A stretch of 64,000 nucleotides of DNA from Gracilariopsis chorda (lineage: Eukaryota > Rhodophyta > Florideophyceae > Gracilariales > Gracilariaceae), in assembly GCA_003194525.1 (NCBI GenBank), contig NBIV01000092.1, positions 124,001 through 188,000 of the forward strand. The letters run 5' to 3'. Under the pieces are notes generated by a model, which ran no database searches, was not told the DNA's origin, and was given only the letters and a program-made list of their open reading frames with translations. Shown here piece after piece: positions 32,701-44,306 of the stretch. Position 1 is the stretch's first letter, and the number at the start of each line of letters is the position of its first letter. The position numbers were made by a program, and so were the translations under genes.

Positions 32701-35700
32701 AAATCTTTCGCAGCCCCGAATCGTTTGGAAGCAGCTATCATCCCACTTCTAAGCCAATCTTCGCGCTGCTACCCACGCCATCAACCGTTACTTCGGCCAC
32801 ACACACAACTTTCTCTTGTACTAATCATACCCCGGCACTCCTGCATTCCCGCTTTCTTCGGCACCATCGACAGACATTTTGACTTGAGACAATGCTCCGA
32901 TATGCGAAGCGCAATTCCAACGGATCATTTGATTAGTGATCGATTGGCAGCTGCTCGTGTTTGCGAGCTTGCGACCTATGAGCAGAACGAAGCTCCATTT
33001 TGGCCTGACCGCGGACCCTATGTTCAATGTGACACCTATATCCGACTACGGATCCCTAAGATGCGATCGGTTTTGAGATCTGTGACATGCGTGATGGTGT
33101 GTATCGATATGGTCGTTTTGAGTGTGCAACTACCAGTAGGTAGGGGGTAACGTTTTTATCGTCAGTATCTGTTGGACGCATAGGTCATTTGGGAACCGTA
33201 ACCGTTTCGAATATGAATATATTGCATGACAACTGTACAGCTCGTCCTTGTTTTGGCACATTTCGCTCTTGGCTCCTGTGCTGTGCAGGTGATGAAATCG
33301 GAGAATGGCTATGGGAAGGCTAGCAATCTATAACCCTTTTCCAACGGTAGGAGATCTACATTTGCAACCTCTTTGATTATTATGGTATTTGATGATCTGT
33401 TCGTGCATTTTGCCTGGACGTTTTGTTTGTGGCCATGTGGTAAGCGGACCATGAAAAGAGGAGATGGGAAGTTGTACATAGAATGTTTTGTTACATAGAG
33501 CCGTGGACAATAGTTTTGCTTTGAAATGGCGCAGATGTTGCGCGCCGAAGGCGAGATTCTAACTGAATAGTTGTGTTTTTGTTGAAGAACAGAGAAAGCA
33601 GACCAGCACGCGACCAAAGGCATAGCGAAGGGCCTGCTGAAGAGACGAACTGAAACGACAGGAAGTTGCACGGACACCGCTGCGAAGAATGCAGTCCGTT
33701 GTGGGCATTCAATGCTAATGCTACTCATGTGGCTGTTGCGGAAGCTTGGGAGTTGGGTCGCCAAACCTTCTCTTAGTAACTGATTACCATTCACTACTCC
33801 TTGCCACAGCCTTTGACCGCGAGGAGCTTTTGCGGCATTTGACTGACTAATCTGCCTTTTGTCGCGTACACCTTCACCGCGTAGCCTCGCTCTCGAGTTT
33901 TATCACTCTGCCATTCCCGCGCGAGTCGAACGCTTCTGGGCATGAAGTGCGGGCAAACGGGTTGTTGCTGCCAGAAAATGTCACGTTTCTCTGGATGGAC
34001 TCCCTTCTGAAGGCGCGCGAGATATGATCTGGCTGCGGCGTTGTGAGATACTTTCAAATCAATGGTTATGTGATGTTCACTCGTGAGGCGATGAACACCG
34101 ACTCTATGATGCTTTTTCAGAGAGGTTGGGACACTCGCGAAGGGGATTTGCGTGTTGGACGAAAGTATGAGCGAGACGGCGCACACAAACATGTGGAACA
34201 AGCAGCCAGATGCTCAAAAGAGTGTTGGTTTGGACGGGTAGGGTGGCCTTTCCCGTTGAACATGCAAAAGACGAGACCAGGGGGCGACTAGCTAACGGCT
34301 ACGTGGTGTATGTACAGCTGAGGGGACTGGGGGATAGTTTGGTATGTTTGGAAAGATGGAGGGATGAAGTTTGGATGACGGTAGGAGTGGAGACGGCAGA
34401 GCAGGGGTGGTTGGACAGGATTTTGCGGGCAGCGTTGGAGTGAGTGATGTGCTTCCAGATTACACAGCTGCATGTGGTCGAGGCCACGATCTCCGAACAG
34501 GAACGGTAGTAGTTTCACGTTTTGTTCCGTACCTGCGGATGAGAGGCGCGCAGCTTGCATGGGGCGTATTGACTTACGGAACAGATGCGCGGGGGAGAAT
34601 ATGCACGTAAACGGGAGGGGGGGGGGGAGCACGGCACCGAACACTGTAGAGGTGGTGTGACGAGGGAAGAATTTGACGTTCCACTTGTTTGCAACAGGCG
34701 ACACGAAGAAGAGAAGTGGTGCGGCAGGTGAGGGTTCCAAGTGGTGAATTTACAGTTGAGTTTTTTGGTAGTGCGAGTGGAGACGGCGTTACGTGCACTG
34801 CGAAGAAAGGATGGGGGTGTAAGCCAGGCGCCGTGAGTTGATGCGCTCGTTTGAGGAGATCGGGGGGGGGGGGGGGCTGCAACTGGAATGGCGGAAGTAT
34901 GTGCTCTGGGCAGGTGGAGGTTAACGGGCGCGAGTGACTGTTACGTGTGGTGCCGCACATGGGGGGTCGAGAGCCACCGCTGGCTCGGATGAGAAGTTTG
35001 TTCCACCGTTGCCTGCGGTGGAGTGGATATCAGGAGTTGGGGAAGAAGTTGAGACTTGTGTTGAGCGGCGATGATAGCGAATGCGTTTTGAGTTTGGGCA
35101 GATTGAGCACGTATAGAAGGCGGAGGAGCGCAGCTTTCTGTTTTGGGCGAAACTGCAAGCCGTGGTGGAGCGTGCAAGAGGCGGTGTGACAGAGTTGGCG
35201 GTGTGACAGACGATGCACGCGGTCACGACATGTGTTGGAACGACACGGTGCAGCTGCACCGCCGGTACCAGTGGCAGCTGTGAGGGCAGCAGTGGCGCGA
35301 GCTTCGGTGCCGCGGGCGCTCTTTCTGCGCTGCGCCATGCTGGAGAAGCGTCAGACGCTGTCAGTGACGTGTGGCCCGACATGCCACTTACCGAAGTGAC
35401 CAGCCATGTGTGCTTTCGAGCTCGTTTTGCGACAACGTCGGCAACGCAAGAAGCATTCGCATCGTACCAGTAATGGCGACCGTGAGTTCCATACAAGGCG
35501 CGGGTCAACTAGTCGCACGACGGTCAGGTCACCCTTCAAGTTACAACGCACGTTGCCGCATTTTACCGACGCCCTCTGCGCATGTGATGACGTCCACCCG
35601 AATATCCGCTGACTGCATCCGAATGCCAATCTCCTCACCTCAATCCTACGTGCACTATTTTAGTATCTAATTTGCATCGGAAAGCATGTAAGTTGTGCGC

Positions 35701-36285
35701 TTGCATACAGTCCGTAAGCGCTTTTCTTAACAGCGCCCACCGACGTGTGCTTTGCACATCCAGTGCTGTGCTTACAAGCACCGCGCATGCGCGCGCGCGC
35801 CAGCTGGCGCGTGCTCATCCCGCGCAGTGGCAGCTGTTTCGCACGCGCCGGTGCCGTGCTCCGCCGCGTGCCACCACTGCTTCGTTCCCGCTCCTGTGTG
35901 TGTGTCTGTGTTGTTGTTCTCTGCTCTCGCGCACTGCTTCGACGCGCTCCGTCGCCTAACATACCGCCTCGTTCCCTACTCCTTCTTGCTCAATGCAAAC
36001 TACCACTCCTTCTTGCTCAAGATCAGCGACCAACCTCTGCTACAACACACGCTCACATGTTGTTTCATGCCAGCTATTTTACAAAAAGGTAAACTACCTT
36101 TTACAATCCGTTTCAATACAAAAACCACAGCTCAACAGCATTTCATTATATACATATATGTACTGCATGCTGCCAGCTATTATGAACAGCCTGTAAACAA
36201 CGCTAAGCGGATGATTATGCTCTCCCCAAGCTGAGCTGAGCCTCCCGTGCCACTACTCGCATGTGTGCATTGCACATCACAGCTG
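29703..36285. other. 6.6 kb without a confident gene
   Basis: Many ORFs under 170 codons overlap on both strands without domains. Notable content: palindrome copies GTACC-AAC-GTAC (30938-30949) and GTACG-AAG-GGTAC (31729-31741); an 11-G run (34617-34627) and a 15-G run (34862-34876); a CpG/GCGC-rich block at about 35770-35860. A plus-strand ORF at 34210-34443 (77 codons, LERWRDEVWMTVGVETAEQG) is the most protein-like piece. A minus-strand GTAAGT near 35390 could belong to an unplaced spliced gene. Confidence 0.35.
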
Positions 36286-37323
36286 TCAGAAAGCTCCACC
36301 TAATAATCGGTCTCCGAGCAAATCATCACCCTGTCGGTCTGCAGCGTTCCACGTGCTATCGTCTTCGTCAAACAACGAGCACTGCACCGAAACATCGTCC
36401 GTGCCTACCGAAGAGTCCAGCTCCATCGGAATAGATAACATGTCCTCAAAGTCACCGCCTGCAAACTGTGTATCGAAAAGAGCATAGTCTGCACCTGCAC
36501 TGCTCACACCGTCAGTGCGCGTACTCATACCGTCACCTTCGGACTGAATGCTTGCATCTGATTGTGCTTCATCTTCAGTCTTCACCACAGTTTGTTCTTG
36601 CTTACCGGGCGCCTCAGCTGGCGCCAAAAGCGGAGCAACTGCTGCTTCCATGTGCATCGGAAAAGCGTTAAACGGCTCGCTCTGCTGCGCACTCACTCCA
36701 CCAGCGCTGCGCATACCAGCGGGCATAATGTGCGCCAACTTGTGTTCCGCGCGCCTCTTGTGCTGGACGGTGTGCACGGGCAGACCAAACGACTGCTTGG
36801 CGGCAGCAGCCGCCGCGGCCGCTGCGGCAGCATTGAGCTGAGCTGTTGCAAAAGCGCGAACAGCTTCCTGCTGCGCCTTTGCAGCTAACTTCTTCCTCCT
36901 CCGATAACGGGCGGCATACGCCTTGACCTGCTTCTCGGAGCGCGTGCCGACGGCACGGATGATGTGATCCCATGCAAAGGGGCCGTAGCGATGTAGGGCG
37001 GCCTCGAAGCGCGCCTTTTCGGCAAAGCTCCAGTGCGAACCACGCGCGGCCATCTCGCGCGTGGGCGAGTGGTTCACGTAGTCGATCGTGCGCGGGGAAG
37101 AAACGGGAGAGGCTGAGGGGGTGCATTGACTGGGTGGGGGGGTGGAGCTGCGGGTGCGCTTGGTGCCTAGCAGGCGGGCGAGCTCTCGACGCTCGCTGCG
37201 GATCATACTCTCCAGCTGGCGGATACGGGTGGCATTGGCTTCGGCGTGGGCACGAAGGTGAGCAGTAGCGGTGACGACGGCAGTAGGGTCGGGCACCAAA
37301 GGGGAGTGTTGAGAGACTTCCAT
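36286..37323 (-). CDS. single-repeat SANT/MYB-like DNA-binding protein
   Basis: 345 residues, intronless. A coiled-coil-type start (ATRIRQLESMIRSERRELAR) precedes one SANT/MYB repeat at about residues 96-146: HWSFAEKARFEAALHRYGPF, then WDHIIRAVGTRSEKQVKAYA, followed by a basic RYRRRKK. This matches the R-R-type single MYB repeat in which SEKQVKAYA replaces the SHAQKYF-like third helix. A poly-Ala run (about 165-177) follows, and the C-terminus is strongly acidic (FAGGDFEDMLSIPMELDSSV and FDEDDSTW), a plausible activation region. The 5' leader, on the minus strand, has a run of 20 C at 37404-37385, about 60 nt before the ATG. Likely a nuclear transcription factor; target unknown. Confidence 0.82.
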   Translation of the reverse strand: MEVSQHSPLVPDPTAVVTATAHLRAHAEANATRIRQLESMIRSERRELARLLGTKRTRSSTPPPSQCTPSASPVSSPRTIDYVNHSPTREMAARGSHWSFAEKARFEAALHRYGPFAWDHIIRAVGTRSEKQVKAYAARYRRRKKLAAKAQQEAVRAFATAQLNAAAAAAAAAAAKQSFGLPVHTVQHKRRAEHKLAHIMPAGMRSAGGVSAQQSEPFNAFPMHMEAAVAPLLAPAEAPGKQEQTVVKTEDEAQSDASIQSEGDGMSTRTDGVSSAGADYALFDTQFAGGDFEDMLSIPMELDSSVGTDDVSVQCSLFDEDDSTWNAADRQGDDLLGDRLLGGAF

Positions 37324-40300
37324 GGTGAGTGTAAAGGGTTGGGTGTTGGGTCGGTGGGTTGGGGTTGGTGTCGAGGGAAGAGAAGGGGGGGGGGGGGGGG
37401 GGGGAGTTGGGGACTAACGGGTGTGGGATTAAGTAGAGCCGGGGGGGGAACGGTCTGCGCTGCGCTCGCTGGGCGGGGCGAGAAGGTGGCACGCGCTAAG
37501 CACGCGGCGAGTGGCGTGGGGGGCACGTTCGCACGAATCACGCACGCGCGCTGCTGCAGGGCGTTGTTGGCTCGGCCAATGAAGCACGCGTGCGCGCGCG
37601 CCTGGCAGCTGGTACACGTGTCTCGCGCGTGCGCACAGTTAGGCGCCGAATCTCCGTATCTCCGCCATGCGCAGCCATTTGACACACCGCCTCTTCGGCG
37701 CGGCGTGCGGCTGCACGCTCCCCTCGCTGCAAAATCTGCACTTCCGTATCTGTCCATCTCCATTTGGGCGGGGGGCCCAAAAAATCTGTCGCCGCCACCC
37801 GTCGCCGCAGCGCTGTAACAGCCATGTAAGCGCGCGTGCTCGCGCCGCTTCGTGTCCGAATCTCCCTTGTGACGCTTCACTGCCCAATCGTTGCACGTCG
37901 TACCAAATCTGCACCTTGTGCCCCAATTCTCATGCGCATCTCCCTCCAATCTATCACTGCTCTGACATGCCGTCTGCGTTCCGCACAAGCCATAGCGCAT
38001 GCCCCCACCCCCCGCCCCTAACGAGCTCGCGCTCCCATGCTCCGATCTCGACCACGTTCCACAACGACCATCACCACTGCCTCCACCCTAATGCTACGCG
38101 TTGCGTACCTTGAAGCGCTTTATACCGAGCGCAACACAATTGCGCCATCGCCCCTCCAATCTTCCCATGGCACCAATGCCCCCCCCCGTATTAACAAACT
38201 CCTCCGCAGTCGATTCTCTTTGCGACCCGTGGCGTAATTTCGTATCCTTTGTCGTACCGATTTGGATGTAATGCATGTAAAGCGCCCGAGCCGCCTCTTG
38301 CTACTCTCCCCTCCTCTCACAACTACACATTCACACTTGTGCACAGTTGCATCGCTCTCGCCCACATCTGTGAAGAAGTGCGTGGCCGGCAGGCCGGCAG
38401 AAAGCACAGACTGTGCCGCCGGCCGCTCCTTTATACACTCTATGTTCTAATTTTCTGTTATCCTAATAAAGGAGAGTAATGAATTACAATGCAACTCTCT
38501 CTAATTCTACCTCTCACAGCATCAGCCGTCGTGAGCCGCACTGCGCGCAAAACATGTTGCCGCTTTCGAGAAAGATCTCAAGCGTCGGGCACACCGCCCT
38601 GCGCTGCCTTGCGCCAACCATTGTCCAAAAGTAGTGTCCCGCACACTTGCCCACCATTTGCTCTACGTACTGTACCAGTTACAGTGCAACACCAACAGTG
38701 TGCAAAACCCTCGGTATGGTCTCCGCGCTTGCGTTGCCCTAACACTGTCACAGGCCGCATGGCGCGAATATTTGGCAACGGCACGGCCTGAAGCTCGCAC
38801 GCACGCGTTCGTACAATAAGCAAATTCGGCGTCGAAGCGCCGCTCATTCCACTCATATGTGGCGGCTGCCATAAAAATCGCGGCGGACAGGGCGTCGCAA
38901 AATGCTTCACTTACTCCTTACCAATCACAAGCGGCGACTTGGGAGCTGAGCGCGCATTGGCGCTCTTGTGGCAGCTCAGATTTGAATGAACGACGGGAGA
39001 ACAGTGGGAGGAGCCGACCGGCTCGTTCTGTACTGCACGAAAGACTTGGTGCCTCTCGCGTCAAATAGTTACGTATCAGCTATGAGACGTGTGAAATAGT
39101 TTTTTAGAATGGTTCGGCGGCACTGTATGGGTGCACCCGTGCCCAGGACGGAAAACTCGTGCCTGCTGAGATTTTTGCAGCGTTTGAATACGTGAGAAAG
39201 AAAGTTACAAATTACGTTTGTCGCCAAAGGTGCTGTAGCGTTCCAAGCGTTCCTTCTTGCGCCGCGGAACAGCTCTACATTGTAGAGTCTACAAGAGCTG
39301 TTCCCCTTGCCGCAGAAGCTGTACCTAGTGTACCAACGGTACGCAATCAAGAGAAGCACCACGAGAGAGCATACTTGATGCAAAATTGCTTTGTCAGCAG
39401 TCGCGGTTCGCTCTGCAGCACGGGCCGGCGTACACGCATACCAATGATTGTGCTGTCCGTCCGTACGACGAAAGAGCACATGGTCAAACTGACCAACGCC
39501 AGCGCGACAACCCTAATCTAATTGTGCCGAGGTAGTGTCCAACACACCCGATGCCGCAATGTATTTGCGTCCAGCCCGCTCCGCAGTGGTGAGGCGAAGG
39601 CTGGCTAAGCATTGCGCGCAGGAGCACCGTCTTCACGCTGCGGTGAACGTCTCGAAGCGTCCAACGTTTCACTGCTTACAACACAAAGTACAGTATCCGA
39701 ACGCCAACTCCTCTTGAGCGCGGCCGGTGATAAGCCAGCATCGGCGAACAACGGAACGCACATGTGCCGTGCACATAATAAGTTACATGACCTCACATTC
39801 GGCCGTGGCGTCCACTTGCACCGGGTGCAGTGAATGGGCACCGTGTGGTATGGCTCATTTCTGGCACGGGGGCGGCCAGTGCCGGTGCCGAACTTGGTGC
39901 CTTATTTTGCTTTGCTGTTGTTTTTGGAAATTCGTGTGCACCGTAATGTCCCACGGTGCGCCGTGACAACGCGCACAGCACGCGCCGCGCTTCTGATTGG
40001 TGCGCATGATCGCGCGTGCGGCGCGCGTGCGGCACGCGTGCGGAAGATGAGCACAAACTTGCAGCGCAGTGGCTGAGTTGCTGCCACCTTGTTTGGCACC
40101 GCTTTTCCACGTCATTTGCGCTTCACAGCGCGCGTTTGTTACACCCAAGTTGCACGCCGCGCGCGTGTGCGTCAGCGCTTTTCGCTACAATGTGCAAGGA
40201 GTGGTGCACCCACTTTCGCATTTCAACCGCAACTCGTTTAAAGCACAGCTCAACCGCCAGTCGCTTGCCTCTTATCTGCGTTTATTGTTAACTGTGCTTA

Positions 40301-42263
40301 ACATCAAGCTTTGATGACGCGCGCACTTGATGTAACTTATCGTTAGTTGTGCCTCGAAAATGGCCGATTCACGTTCATTCAAGTTTCGCACGCCGAGTCC
40401 GTTGTCGGACGCTCCTCCAACCACAGACGTCGCACACACCATCATACCCTTGTACATGCAAGTGAACCACATCGTGAAGCCAAAACATTTGCGTGCGCCC
40501 AGCAGAAGGCACATGCTCATTTTCAGTCCACAGCAGCAGCCGTACCTCATAGACAACACATCGTTTAGTGTTTTCCAGATTCCAAACCGAAACTACTTGT
40601 ACTACTTGTTCGCTGCTTCGCACACACCTCTCCAACTATCCCTGCCGCACCATCCATCAGAACAAACATGTTTGAAGAGCTGCGGTGTTATACATTTCTA
40701 TTCACCGCACTTGTCCTCAATGGGCACCTCATGGTCACGTATACTACGGTACAGTACCTGTTCCACGAGCAAGTGAGCCGTGTCTTGGAACACGCATCGT
40801 TGTAAACTTCACATGAGAGCTTTCACATGAAGTGAACAAGCAGTTTTATTTGAAAGAGTTAAAACCTTATTTGTGTTGAGGGTAAACAGATTGCTAGTTT
40901 ACCGACGGCACTTCCTGGCACGTGTCCCAGCGAGTACTGAAACAGCACTGTTCACTCCGCAGGGGGAACGCGTCCTTGAGCTCTGTTTCAACTTGTGCAC
41001 AGCCTCATGAAACCGCCATGCCGAGTGGTGCTAAGGGCAAAGTCAACGGATAGCAATCCCACCACCAGAAACACGGATCAGCCATTACTTTCTGCGATTA
41101 CTGCCTTGCTATTCATTATGCATTTTGTATCGTTTCTCCAATCTATTTCTCTTCCCAACTTGGGACTCCCATGCCAGTGATATACATGAGAGGACGTGTC
41201 TAACACAAGTGTTGCGCGGCACGCTGCCATTTCACAACCAATACCACAAGGCTGCAAGCAACACAGACAGGGGCGCAATACTTGTCATCGTGGTCCTAGC
41301 TAGTCGACACCACTACTCTAATCTTACCTGCCAATCATTTTGACACTTGATCCGCAATCAGGAAGGACTCGTGGAGACGTACAGGATCGCGAATCACTTC
41401 AAGCACAATCAGTGCAAACGAGCCAACAGCGCAAGGTGTAACACTGATCACAATGAAGGGTAAGAATGGTTTTAGGGAGCTTTCTTTCTCAGGGAGCTTT
41501 GACTTTCTCACCTCTTTTATAGTAATACTAGCTACACTAGCGTAATGGTGTATACGCAACGTGACTATACTGTCGCCGAACAGCTTCAAGTGCTACAAGG
41601 GTGACAGAACTGTCTCCTACGATCTTGAAGTGTTACATAAAGGCGCGTGTTCTATGCAGACGGTTCAGAATGAAAAAGCTTTTGCGAGCCGTCATTCCGT
41701 TTTGATCAGAAGGGACGAGAGGGAACCCCGAAGGAGAACACAGCACAAGTGAACCGATTTGTGTGAAGAAGGACGTGTGTGTGTTGCGTTCAAGAAGCGA
41801 CACTCCATCATCAAACGTTGACGCGTCTTTCTAATTTAAACGGTACCAAGGGTAAACTACCGTTGGTAGACTACACTACCCGTGCCAGGCGCAGAAAGCC
41901 CTGCGGCACATTAAAGGTTACTCCTAGGTAGCCTCTACCTGCGTGCGACGCCTTTTTGAGCACACGCTTACCAACAGCAGAATCAAATTTGGGCCAGTTT
42001 GCGGATACCAAACATCTTCCGGTAGCTCGGTTATTCAACGGTGAGGATCATTCTTGTACAGAAACTCATCAGCGAAGCGAAGAACGTGCGATTTCGTTTC
42101 GGAAAGGAGCATCGTCCGATTGTTCGAGACGCGCGCATATTCGCTTTGCGCACGTTGTCAGACAAAAACTGTATCCGCCGCAGCCGCACGTCCTTTTGTC
42201 GATCATCCGTGTGGAACACTGGCGCTGCGCTTCACAATTCCTAACAACTGATTCGTTTTCAAG
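37324..42263. other. 4.9 kb, CpG-rich, no confident gene
   Basis: GCGC-rich blocks at about 37440-37640 and 39960-40050 make long overlapping ORFs in several frames, so frame length alone is not evidence here. Palindromes of the TACC-NNN-GGTA type lie at 39330-39342 (perfect), 41843-41855 (one mismatch) and 41857-41869 (CTACC-GTT-GGTAG). The last two form a mini-array followed by TTGGTAGACTA. A weak ORF at 40360-40776 is listed separately. Confidence 0.35.
40360..40776 (+). CDS. hypothetical ORF, 138 codons
   Basis: Starts at an ATG in good context (AAAATGGCC) with MADSRSFKFRTPSPLSD, then a mixed hydrophobic/basic region including PNRNYLYYLFAASHTP. No homologue recognised, and an overlapping minus-strand frame is also open. 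Low-confidence gene. Confidence 0.25.
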   Translation: MADSRSFKFRTPSPLSDAPPTTDVAHTIIPLYMQVNHIVKPKHLRAPSRRHMLIFSPQQQPYLIDNTSFSVFQIPNRNYLYYLFAASHTPLQLSLPHHPSEQTCLKSCGVIHFYSPHLSSMGTSWSRILRYSTCSTSK

Positions 42264-44306
42264 ATGGGCTCCGAACGGAACGCATCATCGCTGGTGCTGT
42301 TACACGACCGCTCGTTTTCGGCCGCCGTATCGAATGTGACAGTATGCCCGAATATGGACTTGTTTGCGGCCGTACTCGATCGAATCTCAATCGCCATCTT
42401 CAGGAAGAACTGTCAACGCCTGGCCACGATTTCGGCGTGCACCAAGCAGAAGGAAAGTATAACCGCGTATACATGGTCTCCAGATGGAGCAAACATCGCG
42501 CTTGCATCGTCTAGTGGTGCGTTGTCAATCTACTCAGTAGACCAGTGCTCTTCGGCTGTATCGAAGACGAAACGCGGATCGCGCGACAGCGATGCGGTGG
42601 CTAGCGTTACTCTGCCCACCCCCGCATCCACTCTGCTTTGGGCAGACACTCAGGCGCAGTCGATGCCCGAGCGCGACCGCTCTGATTCTGCCCATGAGTA
42701 CCAAGATCGAGCGGCTGAGTTTGAGAGCGACAGTTTAGAAGAAGCGAACATCCCGTGCAAAGGATTATTGATAGCTGGCGATGAGAATGGTGCCATTACC
42801 ATATACACGCACAATCTGCAGTTGCGAGTTGCGCATGTTCAAGCGCTGTGCGAGAAAGTACCTGTACGTGGCATTCATATGAGCTCAATTCACCCGCATG
42901 CATTGGCGATTGGATATGAAAAATGCGATACACCTGAACAAAACTCAACTGCTTCTCGATGCGTGATGAGAATAGTGAATCTGGAAAGTGTGTTCGCCCA
43001 TTTACCAGAGATAGATCGAATCAACAGGGAGGTGAAAGCAGCAAACAACGTGATACAAACGCTATCAACCACAATGAAACGAATTCGAAAAGAGTGGGTA
43101 CAAGGCGCTATGGCGATTTTAAGCGCATCGATTCAGAAGCCGATAGAAAAACTAATGCGTGATTTCGCAGAGGACGAATACCACCAAGACGCGTGGAGTA
43201 GTTTGTATGACGTGTATTGCGGTGCGAAGATGAAGAATGGCATGTTACAACATCTGGGCACGGATCTAAGTGAAAGTGGTGCAAAGGAAGCACTGCGATC
43301 GTTCCGGGCGCATGCTGATGACGTTGAGGAAGCTGTTATGGCAACGCTACCAATTGCGGAACAAATGACGTTTCGAGCTTCTGAGTACCGCGGTCTGGCG
43401 CGCGTGAAAGGGCGATTTGAACGGGTGGGCGTGCGCTTAAAGGAAGGCAATGAGCTTTTCGAAGCGGCGCAAAAGTTGTGCGGGGCTGTTGAACAGTTGA
43501 TGGATGAGAGCGAACGAATGTGCAGTGAGGCGGAGGCGTTTCTTGGATGGGTTGTTATAGCGGCTGCAAAAGCTGGCGGAATGGCGATTGAAACGGCGGA
43601 TGAGACGAAATTGCACAAGATGAGCGAGAAGGATAAGGAGCTTGTGAGTGGATTCTTGAAACGGATGAGTGAGGGGGAAGGGGATGTTGTTAGTGGTGTT
43701 ATTGCAAATGAGGTTGAAGATGGGTTTAGACGGTTTGAAAAGTGTGTACAGGCAGTTTTTGAAGTGCCTGCGAAAGCGATCTCGAGTGCAGTTTCGATGG
43801 AGGCGGGGATTTGGTTTGGTGTATCGGAGCTGGGGTGGAGTAGTGACAAGGTGCTGCAATGGTGTTGGAGTGAAGGGGCATGTAACGAGTATTTGGTTGT
43901 TTGTATGAGGGAAAGTGATGGGGAATTGGTGTTTGCGAGGTATGGAAGGGAGAAGAATGGGTGGAAGATTATGAAGAGAAGACTGACGAGGGGAGATAAG
44001 GTGGTGCAAGTGTGGGGCAGTGGATATGTGAGCGGTGAAAAATTTGTGATTGTGAGTGAGGGGGAGGGTAGTGGTAGGGACAGAATGGAGTGTTTTATGT
44101 TGCGGGGGAGAGATGTTGAGGGTAAGGCTTTGGAGGGCGAGGGGGAAGAATTTGAAGAGGGCTCATGTGAGATGCAGGGTTTATCGGAATGTAGGGCGGT
44201 TGATGTGGGGGTTGATGGGGCTGAGAGTTGGTTGTTGGGGCAGTTTGAAGGCGGGGGCGGTAGGTTGAGCGTTGGTGCGGATCGAAACGGACGATTTGTA
44301 TGGTGA
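42264..44306 (+). CDS. APC4: anaphase-promoting complex subunit 4
   Basis: 680 residues, intronless. The N-terminus has WD40-type blades typical of APC4: NVTVCPNMDLFAAVLDRISI, ITAYTWSPDGANIALASSSG with ALSIYSVD, then GLLIAGDENGAITIYTHNLQ. The middle is the long helical APC4 domain (about 270-480), including IQTLSTTMKRIRKEWV, then EYRGLARVKGRFERVGV. The last 150 residues return to beta-rich sequence. Compared with human (about 808 residues) and yeast (about 650) the size is normal. APC4 is a scaffold of the APC/C ubiquitin ligase platform that bridges the TPR lobe and the catalytic module, so it acts in mitotic exit. In the last ~700 bases the codons become G-rich and C-poor compared with the first half. 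Confidence 0.88.
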   Translation: MGSERNASSLVLLHDRSFSAAVSNVTVCPNMDLFAAVLDRISIAIFRKNCQRLATISACTKQKESITAYTWSPDGANIALASSSGALSIYSVDQCSSAVSKTKRGSRDSDAVASVTLPTPASTLLWADTQAQSMPERDRSDSAHEYQDRAAEFESDSLEEANIPCKGLLIAGDENGAITIYTHNLQLRVAHVQALCEKVPVRGIHMSSIHPHALAIGYEKCDTPEQNSTASRCVMRIVNLESVFAHLPEIDRINREVKAANNVIQTLSTTMKRIRKEWVQGAMAILSASIQKPIEKLMRDFAEDEYHQDAWSSLYDVYCGAKMKNGMLQHLGTDLSESGAKEALRSFRAHADDVEEAVMATLPIAEQMTFRASEYRGLARVKGRFERVGVRLKEGNELFEAAQKLCGAVEQLMDESERMCSEAEAFLGWVVIAAAKAGGMAIETADETKLHKMSEKDKELVSGFLKRMSEGEGDVVSGVIANEVEDGFRRFEKCVQAVFEVPAKAISSAVSMEAGIWFGVSELGWSSDKVLQWCWSEGACNEYLVVCMRESDGELVFARYGREKNGWKIMKRRLTRGDKVVQVWGSGYVSGEKFVIVSEGEGSGRDRMECFMLRGRDVEGKALEGEGEEFEEGSCEMQGLSECRAVDVGVDGAESWLLGQFEGGGGRLSVGADRNGRFVW

